Source: JAVVFH01 sp032250585 (GTDB lineage: Bacteria; Pseudomonadota; Gammaproteobacteria; Xanthomonadales; SZUA-36). From it: a DNA stretch of 10,059 nucleotides. The first letter of the stretch is position 1. Every line of letters begins with the position of its first letter. The DNA is taken from contig JAVVFH010000123.1 of assembly GCA_032250585.1 (NCBI GenBank), positions 1 to 10,059 on the forward strand, written 5' to 3'. The translations under genes were made by a program, and so were the position numbers. The notes below the pieces were generated by a model. That model was not told the origin of the DNA, searched no databases, and was given only the letters and a program-made list of their open reading frames with translations. Shown here one piece after another: positions 1 to 5,937 of this stretch.

Positions 1-1662
1 CAAATGGGCATCATGGTGACGATCAACCAGAGTCTCGACCAGGATACCGCGATGCTGGTGGTCGAAGAGATGGGGCATCTCGCCAAGCCGTCCGAGCAGA
101 AAGACGCCGAGCGTGATCTGATTTCGCAGGAAATCGAGACCGTCGGCGAGGAAGTGCCGCGGCCTCCGGTGGTCACGGTGATGGGCCATGTCGACCATGG
201 CAAAACTTCGCTGCTGGACCATATTCGCAAGACCCACGTCGCGGATTCGGAGGCGGGGGGTATTACCCAGCACATCGGTGCCTACCACGTGGAAACCGAT
301 CGTGGCATCGTCACCTTCCTGGACACACCCGGACACGCGGCGTTCACTTCGATGCGCGCCCGCGGCGCCCAGGCGACCGACATCGTGATCCTGGTGGTGG
401 CTGCCGACGACGGCGTGATGCCGCAGACCAAAGAGGCAATCCAGCACGCCCGGGCGGCGGGTACACCGATCATCGTGGCGGTCAACAAGATCGACCGGCC
501 GGACGCTGACCCCGAACGCGTCCGCACAGAACTTTCCAAGGAAGAAGTGATCCCGGAGGCCTGGGGCGGCCAAGACATTTTCGTGAACGTTTCCGCCATG
601 ACCGGCGAGGGCATTGACGAATTACTGGACAGCGTTCTGCTGCAGGCCGAAGTCATGGAGCTCAAAGCGAGTCCCGAGTCGCGTGCGCGGGGTGTCGTGG
701 TGGAATCGAGCCTGGACAAGGGCCGCGGCCCTATCGCAACATTGCTGATCCAGCAGGGCACGCTGCGGCAGGGCGACATGATCCTGGCCGGCCAGGAATA
801 CGGCCGCGTGCGCGCCATGTTCGATGAAAACGGTGACGTGATCGAGTCGGCCGGCCCGTCGATGCCGGCCGTGGTGCAGGGGCTTTCCGGCGTACCGCAA
901 GCCGGCGACGAGGTTTTGGCTGTGGCGAATGAACGCAAGGCCCGGGACGCCGCCTCGCAGCGGCAGGAACGGGAACGCGAAGGCCGCCTCGCGCGGCAGC
1001 AGGCCGCGAAACTGCTGAACCTGTTCGAAAATATGGGCAAGGAAGAACAGACCAGCGTCAACCTGTTGATTCGTGCGGACGTACAGGGCAGCGTGGAAGC
1101 CTTGCGTGACGCTTTGACCAGGCTCAGCAGCGAGGAAGTCAACGTCAACGTCGTTGCCTCGGGCGTCGGCGCGATTACCGAGAACGACGCGTCCCTGGCA
1201 CAGGCGTCGAACGCCATCATCATCGGCTTCAACGTTCGCGCGGACGCGACCGCTCGCAAGGTCATCCAGGAACACGAACTGGATCTGCACTATTACAGCG
1301 TGATCTACGATGCGATCGATGAGGTCAAGAAGGCCATTTCCGGCATGCTCGGAACCGAGGTCAGGGAAAATATCGTCGGCCTGGCGCAGGTCAAGGATGT
1401 GTTCCGCTCGTCCAAGCTCGGCGCGATCGCCGGTTGCCTGGTCATTGAGGGTGTCGTGAAACGGCGCAATCCGATCCGCGTGCTGCGCGAAAATGTTGTC
1501 ATTTTCGAAGGCGAACTGGAGTCCCTGCGGCGCTTCAAGGACGATGTGAACGAGGTTCAATCCGGCACCGAATGCGGTATCGGCGTGAAAATGTACAACG
1601 ACGTAAAACCGGGCGACCAGATCGAGTGCTTCGAGCGCATCGAAGTCGCGAAGACACTCTGA
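1..1662 (+). CDS. infB: Translation initiation factor IF-2 (5' end missing)
   Basis: IF2 is the GTPase that brings fMet-tRNA to the 30S subunit and promotes 70S joining in the cytoplasm. The frame is open from base 1, so the gene starts upstream; the ATG at 4 is internal. The visible part begins in the conserved segment just before the G domain (GIMVTINQSLDQDTA). Counting from the ATG at 4, it shows G1 GHVDHGKT (residues 61-68), the G2 region GGITQHIGAY (about 86-95), G3 DTPGH (108-112), G4 NKID (162-165) and a G5 SA motif near 198. After these come domain II (about 225-330, with LDKGRGPIATLL), domain III (LIRADVQGSVEALRDAL) and the C-terminal fMet-tRNA-binding domain (GAIAGCLVIEGVVKRRNPIRV, ending near FERIEVAKTL). 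All IF2 domains from the G domain on are intact. The TGA stop (1660-1662) overlaps the GAGG that probably serves as the rbfA Shine-Dalgarno. The missing part is the variable N-terminal extension. Confidence 0.98.
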   Translation, partial: QMGIMVTINQSLDQDTAMLVVEEMGHLAKPSEQKDAERDLISQEIETVGEEVPRPPVVTVMGHVDHGKTSLLDHIRKTHVADSEAGGITQHIGAYHVETDRGIVTFLDTPGHAAFTSMRARGAQATDIVILVVAADDGVMPQTKEAIQHARAAGTPIIVAVNKIDRPDADPERVRTELSKEEVIPEAWGGQDIFVNVSAMTGEGIDELLDSVLLQAEVMELKASPESRARGVVVESSLDKGRGPIATLLIQQGTLRQGDMILAGQEYGRVRAMFDENGDVIESAGPSMPAVVQGLSGVPQAGDEVLAVANERKARDAASQRQEREREGRLARQQAAKLLNLFENMGKEEQTSVNLLIRADVQGSVEALRDALTRLSSEEVNVNVVASGVGAITENDASLAQASNAIIIGFNVRADATARKVIQEHELDLHYYSVIYDAIDEVKKAISGMLGTEVRENIVGLAQVKDVFRSSKLGAIAGCLVIEGVVKRRNPIRVLRENVVIFEGELESLRRFKDDVNEVQSGTECGIGVKMYNDVKPGDQIECFERIEVAKTL

Positions 1663-1674
1663 GGCCGAGCGACC

Positions 1675-2064
1675 GTGCCGCGGGAATTCAAACGATCCGA
1701 ACGCGTTGCCGGTACGCTGCGACGCGAACTGGCGCGGCTGATCCAGATGGAAGTCAAGGATCCGGAGGTCGGCTTCATCGGGCTGTCCGACGTGGAGGTG
1801 ACGCGAGACCTCGCGCATGCGAAGGTTTACATCACCGTGTTCGAAACGGAAAAAGCCGAGGCGAGCCTGCGCGCGTTGCGCAAGGCGGCGGGCTACCTGC
1901 GCCATCGCCTGAGCCAGGAGATGCACATTCGCTCGGTGCCCGAATTGCACTTCCACCACGACGCGTCGGTGGAAACCGGCCAGCGGATGGACAGCCTGAT
2001 CGAATCGGCGCTGGCCTCGGACCGCAGCCATCCGGACGGGGATGAAGACGGTTCGAACGATTGA
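1675..2064 (+). CDS. rbfA: 30S ribosome-binding factor RbfA
   Basis: RbfA is a small KH-fold assembly factor that binds the 30S subunit and aids 16S rRNA 5'-end maturation and cold adaptation. The 129-residue product opens PREFKRSERVAGTLRRELA, typical of the family, and contains the central RDLAHAKVYITVF segment and LRKAAGYLRHRLSQEMHIRSVPEL, followed by a FHHDASVETGQRMDSLI stretch. The length is close to the usual 120-135 residues. The start is GTG at 1675. It is the first start codon in this frame that fits the family N terminus, with GAGG at 1661-1664 about 10 nt upstream, overlapping the infB stop. Only 12 nt separate the two genes, so translational coupling to infB is likely. The gene order infB-rbfA-truB is standard. 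The last ten residues are acidic and variable. Confidence 0.97.
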   Translation: MPREFKRSERVAGTLRRELARLIQMEVKDPEVGFIGLSDVEVTRDLAHAKVYITVFETEKAEASLRALRKAAGYLRHRLSQEMHIRSVPELHFHHDASVETGQRMDSLIESALASDRSHPDGDEDGSND

Positions 2065-2115
2065 GTTCCTGTTCGTGATGCATTCAAGGCAAGCGGACGT
2101 GCGCGGTCGACGGGC

Positions 2116-3060
2116 ATGAGCAGGCGTCGCAACGGCAAGGACATTCACGGCATCGTTCTGCTCGACAAACCTGCCGGCTACTCGTCCAACCAGGCGGTTC
2201 AGGCCGTCAAGCGTTTGCTGGGCGCGCGCAAGGCGGGCCACACGGGAAGCCTCGATCCCTTTGCAACCGGCATGCTGCCGATCTGTCTCGGTGAAGCGAG
2301 CAAAACGGCGGGTTTCATGCTCGAAGCGTCGAAGGTCTACCTCGCGACCGCCCGTATGGGACAGGCCACTACGACCGGTGACATCGAGGGCGAAGTGGTT
2401 CGTGAAATGCCTGTACCCGAATGGCCGGCCGCCGGTATCGAAACCGCTCTTGAGCGTTTCCATGGGCCGATCGAGCAGGTGCCGCCCATGTATTCAGCGC
2501 TCAAGCACGAGGGCCGGCCGCTGTACAAGCTGGCCAGGGAAGGAAAGGAAGTGCCCAGGCAGGCGCGCGCGGTGATCATTCACTCGCTGGAGTTGATTGG
2601 CTGGGACCGGCCTTTGCTGACGCTGAAGGTCGAGTGCTCGAAAGGAACTTATATTCGTACGCTGGCTGAAGACATCGCCGCGGCGCTTGGTAATTGTGCG
2701 CATCTTCAAAGCCTGCGGAGGCTGTCCGTGGGGCCTTTCCACGACGCCCCGATGGTCAGCCTGGACGAATTGGAAAAACGGGTAGCCACCGGAAGTCTGG
2801 AGGGGTGTCTGCTGGCGCCGGATGCCGCCATTGCCGATTGGCCCCTGGTACGGCTGGCGGCCGATCAGGCCGAGCGCTTCGCGCACGGCAATTCGGTGAA
2901 CGTGGCGGTGGACGCGGAAGCTGCGCCGCCGGGGCTGGCACGGGTATACGGGCCGGGCGGGCCGGAAGCCCGGCTGCTGGGCCTCGGTGAAGTGCGCGCT
3001 GAAGGGCGCCTGCATCCGAAACGTTTGATGTTGTTGACGCGAGACGACAGGCCGGTTTGA
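2116..3060 (+). CDS. truB: tRNA pseudouridine(55) synthase TruB
   Basis: TruB isomerises uridine 55 in the T-loop of elongator tRNAs to pseudouridine and also acts as a tRNA chaperone. The 314-residue protein has the E. coli TruB length. It opens with GIVLLDKPAGYSSNQAVQ (about residues 12-29). The catalytic motif GHTGSLDPFATGMLP follows, with the nucleophilic aspartate at residue 47. Further TruB hallmarks are KVYLATARMGQATTTGDIEG (about 74-93), QVPPMYSALKHEGRPLYKLAR and the CSKGTYIRTLAEDIA block near residues 174-188. The C terminus (LGLGEVRAEGRLHPKRLM) fits the PUA-like TruB C-terminal domain. The ATG at 2116 lies 51 nt past rbfA and has only a weak purine tract upstream (GACGGG), so translation may depend on upstream ribosomes. 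No terminator is visible right after the stop; the next gene is rpsO after a 218-nt gap. Confidence 0.98.
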   Translation: MSRRRNGKDIHGIVLLDKPAGYSSNQAVQAVKRLLGARKAGHTGSLDPFATGMLPICLGEASKTAGFMLEASKVYLATARMGQATTTGDIEGEVVREMPVPEWPAAGIETALERFHGPIEQVPPMYSALKHEGRPLYKLAREGKEVPRQARAVIIHSLELIGWDRPLLTLKVECSKGTYIRTLAEDIAAALGNCAHLQSLRRLSVGPFHDAPMVSLDELEKRVATGSLEGCLLAPDAAIADWPLVRLAADQAERFAHGNSVNVAVDAEAAPPGLARVYGPGGPEARLLGLGEVRAEGRLHPKRLMLLTRDDRPV

Positions 3061-3133
3061 CGCGGTCAGAATCCGATGGGCGAGTATCTGTTCATTTTTA
3101 ACCCTGATCCGGCTTGAGCTGTTAAAATAGAAC

Positions 3134-3162
3134 TTGTTTACCAATTGCTGCCGCTTTAAAAT
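3134..3162 (+). promoter_or_regulatory. Probable sigma70-type promoter for rpsO
   Basis: A TTGTTT hexamer (3134-3139) and a TAAAAT hexamer (3157-3162) are separated by exactly 17 nt, in an AT-rich island between truB and rpsO. The predicted start of transcription is near 3169-3171, giving a leader of about 110 nt before rpsO. A GCCGC/GCGGC inverted repeat (3150-3154 and 3165-3169) flanks the -10 element and could be an operator or chance. An rpsO promoter in the truB-rpsO gap matches what is known in E. coli. No experimental support is available here. Confidence 0.55.
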
Positions 3163-3198
3163 ACGCGGCTGTTCTAACTGGGGCTTCGAAGTTTTTGC

Positions 3199-3242
3199 AA
3201 AGACCCTCGAATGTCCGGGCGAAATGGCCTGGCGGGTTTTTT
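3199..3242 (+). terminator. Terminator-like hairpin in the rpsO leader (possible attenuator)
   Basis: The inner stem pairs CCGGGC (3215-3220) with GCCTGG (3227-3232), with one G-T wobble, around a 6-nt loop. An outer helix can pair 3199-3206 (AAAGACCC) with 3234-3241 (GGGTTTTT). The 3' arm runs directly into TTTTTT (3237-3242), so the whole looks like an intrinsic terminator. It lies downstream of the predicted rpsO promoter and 36 nt before the rpsO start, so transcripts from that promoter and read-through from truB must both pass it. It could be a leaky terminator for the infB-truB transcript or a regulated attenuator of rpsO. Confidence 0.5.
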
Positions 3243-3278
3243 CAAAGGCTTCGCGGCTCTGGATATGGAGAAGGAACC

Positions 3279-3548
3279 ATGTCTTTTGATGCAGAAGTAA
3301 AAGCAAATATTGTCAATGAGTACGCTCGTTCGGAAAACGATACCGGGTCTCCCGAGGTCCAGGTCGCGTTGCTGACAGGTCGCATTCAACATCTGACAGA
3401 CCATTTCAAGGCTCATAAGGGCGATCATCACTCGCGGCGCGGATTGCTGCGCATGGTGAATCAGCGTCGCAGCCTGCTCGATTACCTGAAGAAAAAGGAC
3501 ATTGAGCGTTACCGCGATCTGATTCAGCGTCTGGGCCTTCGTCGCTAA
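3279..3548 (+). CDS. rpsO: 30S ribosomal protein S15
   Basis: S15 is a primary 16S rRNA-binding protein that organises the central domain of the 30S subunit and forms an intersubunit bridge. The product has exactly the canonical 89 residues. It carries the family hallmarks NDTGSPEVQVALLTGRI (about 20-36), the DHHSRRGLLRMVNQRRSLLDYL block (about 48-69) and the C terminus LIQRLGLRR. The frame is open further upstream (an earlier ATG lies at 3195), but the ATG at 3279 is correct: it gives the family length and start, and GGAGAAGGA (3267-3275) is a strong Shine-Dalgarno just before it. The gene lies between truB and pnp as in other gammaproteobacteria. In E. coli S15 represses its own mRNA through the leader. 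The hairpin here, just upstream of the ribosome-binding site, may have a similar role, but that is inference. Confidence 0.99.
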   Translation: MSFDAEVKANIVNEYARSENDTGSPEVQVALLTGRIQHLTDHFKAHKGDHHSRRGLLRMVNQRRSLLDYLKKKDIERYRDLIQRLGLRR

Positions 3549-3575
3549 TTCTTTTTGCATCAGGACAGGACCTTC

Positions 3576-3604
3576 GCTCTGGCGGACTGGCCGTCCGCCG
3601 GAGC
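3576..3604 (+). promoter_or_regulatory. Strong stem-loop between rpsO and pnp (rpsO attenuator and/or RNase processing site)
   Basis: GCTCTGGCGGAC (3576-3587) pairs with GTCCGCCGGAGC (3593-3604) over 12 bp, with one G-T wobble, around the 5-nt loop TGGCC. Only three T follow (3605-3607), so it is a weak intrinsic terminator at best. In E. coli the rpsO-pnp gap contains the rpsO attenuator and a pnp leader stem cut by RNase III, through which PNPase limits its own synthesis. This hairpin sits in the same place, 28 nt after the rpsO stop and 47 nt before the pnp start, so either role is plausible. The structure is seen; the function is inferred from position. Confidence 0.6.
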
Positions 3605-3651
3605 TTTCGCGTATACGGCTTTAATCCACAGAAACCTACAGGAAACGTCCA

Positions 3652-5745
3652 GTGCAAAAATTGACCAAGAAATTTCAATACGGTGAGCACGAAGTAATTA
3701 TCGAGACGGGTGAAATTGCCCGCCAGGCCAATGGGGCCGTGATGGTCCACATGGGTGGCACGGTGGTCATGGTGACTGCGGTCGGCCAGAAAGAGGCACA
3801 GCCCAACCGTCCGTTTTTCCCCCTGACCGTCAACTACCAGGAAAAATTCTACGCAGCGGGCCGCATCCCGGGCGGATTCTTCAAACGCGAAGGCCGCCCG
3901 ACTGAAAAAGAAACGCTGACCTGCCGTCTGATCGACCGACCGATTCGCCCGCTGTTTCCCAAGGGCTTCATGAATGAGGTACAGGTCATCGCGACCATGA
4001 TGTCCTGTAATCCGGAAATCGATGGTGACATTCCCGCCCTGATCGGGACCTCGGCCGCGCTTGCGCTGTCCGGCATGCCGTTCAACGGCCCGATTGGCGC
4101 CGCGCGGGTCGGCTATATCGACGGTGAGTACATCCTGAACCCAACCACCTCCCAGTTGCAGGAATCAAAGCTCGACCTGGTGGTGGCCGGCACTGAAAAA
4201 GCCGTCCTGATGGTGGAATCGGAAGCGAAGGTGCTTTCCGAGGAGGTGATGCTGGGCGCGGTGACCTTCGGTCACGAGGCATCCAAAGCCGTTGTTCAGG
4301 CCGTCCGGGAACTGGCCGCCGAAGTCGGCGTCGAGGCCTGGGAATGGGAAGCTCCGCAGGTCGATGCCGGGTTGCTCGAAAAGGTCAGCGAACACGCCAA
4401 AAACGGCTTGATCGATGCTTACGCCATCGCCGATAAAATGGAGCGCCGCGATGCCATCTCCGCGGTCAAGAAATCGGTGATTGGCGCCTTGTGTGACGAA
4501 AACGAAGATAAGGCGCCGACGGCGGCCGAAGTATCGGCTGCGTTCTCCAAGCTCGAAAAAGGGCTGGTGCGCGAGCATATCCTGTCGGGCAACCCGCGGA
4601 TCGACGGCCGTGACCTGACGACGGTCCGCCCGATTTCGATCCAGCCCGGGCTGCTGCCCAGGGCCCACGGCTCCGCGCTGTTCACCCGCGGCGAAACCCA
4701 GGCCATTGTCGCCACTACCCTGGGCACGGGCCGTGACGCTCAGATGATCGACGCGGTGCCTGGTGAGTACAAAGACCCCTTCATGCTGCATTACAACTTT
4801 CCGCCGTTCTGTGTGGGCGAGACCGGTTTCATGGCCGGCCCAAAACGGCGTGAAATCGGTCACGGCCGCCTGGCCCGGCGCGGTGTTTCAGCCGTCCTGC
4901 CCACGATGGAAGAGTTTCCCTACGTGATTCGCGTGGTTTCCGAAATCACCGAGTCGAACGGTTCCAGCTCCATGGCGTCGGTGTGTGGCACGTCGCTGGC
5001 GTTGATGGACGCCGGCGTGCCGGTGAAGGCAGCGGTAGCGGGTATCGCCATGGGCCTGATCAAGGAAGGCGACCGCTTTGCGGTGCTTTCGGACATCCTT
5101 GGCGATGAAGATCACCTCGGCGACATGGACTTCAAGGTGGCGGGCAGCGAAAAGGGCATTACGGCCTTGCAGATGGACATCAAAATCGAAGGCATCAATG
5201 AAGAGATCATGAAGATCGCTCTCGCGCAGGCACGCGACGGCCGCAACTTCATTCTCGGTGAGATGAACAAGGTTCTCAGTGAACCCCGTGGTGAAATGTC
5301 CGAATACGCGCCGCGCCTGATGGCCATCAAGGTGCACCCGGACAAGATTCGCGACGTCATCGGTAAAGGCGGCGTCACGATCCGCAGCATTACCGAGGAG
5401 ACGGGTTGTACCATCGACATTTCCGACGACGGCACCGTTACGATCGCTTCGGTCAACAAGGAAGCGGCGGACGAGGCCCGCAAGCGTATCGAGCAGATCA
5501 CCGCCGATATCGAGCCGGGGCAGGTGTTCGAAGGCAAGGTCATCAAGATCATGAACTTCGGCGCTTTCGTTACCCTGACGCCCGGCCGCGATGGCCTGGT
5601 TCACATCTCCCAACTATCCGACGAGCGCGTGGAAGAGGTGACGGACGTGGTCAAGGAAGGCGACATGGTCAAAGTCAAGGTGCTGGAAGTCGACAAGCAG
5701 GGCCGCATTCGCCTCAGCATGAAGGCGGTTGGCGAAAACGACTGA
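3652..5745 (+). CDS. pnp: Polyribonucleotide nucleotidyltransferase (PNPase)
   Basis: PNPase is a trimeric 3'-to-5' phosphorolytic exoribonuclease that releases nucleoside diphosphates from mRNA; in many bacteria it is also part of the RNA degradosome. The 697-residue product has the full domain series. The first RNase PH domain covers about residues 1-210 (EKFYAAGRIPGGFFKREGRP, LIDRPIRPLFPKGF). An all-helical linker spans about 240-310. The second RNase PH domain (about 315-545) carries the catalytic set in GDEDHLGDMDFK: D487, D493 and K495, matching E. coli D486, D492 and K494. A KH domain has GKGG at 571-574, and an S1 domain runs from about 623 to 691 (VFEGKVIKIMNFGAFV, LVHISQLSDERV). The start is GTG at 3652, with AGGAAA (3640-3645) six nt upstream. 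It follows rpsO by 103 nt, probably partly co-transcribed, and ends just before a strong terminator. Confidence 0.99.
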   Translation: MQKLTKKFQYGEHEVIIETGEIARQANGAVMVHMGGTVVMVTAVGQKEAQPNRPFFPLTVNYQEKFYAAGRIPGGFFKREGRPTEKETLTCRLIDRPIRPLFPKGFMNEVQVIATMMSCNPEIDGDIPALIGTSAALALSGMPFNGPIGAARVGYIDGEYILNPTTSQLQESKLDLVVAGTEKAVLMVESEAKVLSEEVMLGAVTFGHEASKAVVQAVRELAAEVGVEAWEWEAPQVDAGLLEKVSEHAKNGLIDAYAIADKMERRDAISAVKKSVIGALCDENEDKAPTAAEVSAAFSKLEKGLVREHILSGNPRIDGRDLTTVRPISIQPGLLPRAHGSALFTRGETQAIVATTLGTGRDAQMIDAVPGEYKDPFMLHYNFPPFCVGETGFMAGPKRREIGHGRLARRGVSAVLPTMEEFPYVIRVVSEITESNGSSSMASVCGTSLALMDAGVPVKAAVAGIAMGLIKEGDRFAVLSDILGDEDHLGDMDFKVAGSEKGITALQMDIKIEGINEEIMKIALAQARDGRNFILGEMNKVLSEPRGEMSEYAPRLMAIKVHPDKIRDVIGKGGVTIRSITEETGCTIDISDDGTVTIASVNKEAADEARKRIEQITADIEPGQVFEGKVIKIMNFGAFVTLTPGRDGLVHISQLSDERVEEVTDVVKEGDMVKVKVLEVDKQGRIRLSMKAVGEND

Positions 5746-5772
5746 GCTGCGCTTTGGCGGCATTGAGACCGA

Positions 5773-5803
5773 CGGCGCCCGGCATTTGCGGGGCGCCGTT
5801 TTT
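5773..5803 (+). terminator. Intrinsic terminator after pnp
   Basis: A perfect 8-bp stem, CGGCGCCC (5773-5780) with GGGCGCCG (5791-5798), closes a 10-nt loop and is followed by TTTTT (5799-5803). It lies 27 nt after the pnp stop and closes the translation/RNA cluster, separating it from glgX. Confidence 0.92.
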
Positions 5804-5937
5804 CGTGGCGTCAACCGGAAGCTCTGATGAACGGTACGTTCGATGAATTCGTCTGAAGCAACGGGAACAAAGTCAGCAGCGCTACGCAGGTTGGGTGCCG
5901 CGCTCACCTGGCGCCGTTGCCCGGGTCGATTGAAGCC

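Noticed and set aside
282..1265. 327-codon minus-strand ORF inside infB
   Set aside because: Serine/arginine-rich composition and full overlap with conserved IF2 domains mark it as a shadow frame.
622..2463. 613-codon minus-strand ORF antisense to infB, rbfA and truB
   Set aside because: It spans three well-recognised + strand genes, matches no family I recognise and is the usual long antisense shadow of GC-rich codon bias.
3184..3191. CTTCGAAG palindrome followed by TTTTT in the rpsO leader
   Set aside because: The 8-bp self-complement leaves no room for a hairpin loop, so it is not a terminator by itself.
5827..5856. Nine-codon ORF (MNGTFDEFV) before glgX preceded by GGAAG
   Set aside because: Far too short to distinguish from chance; no attenuator structure goes with it.
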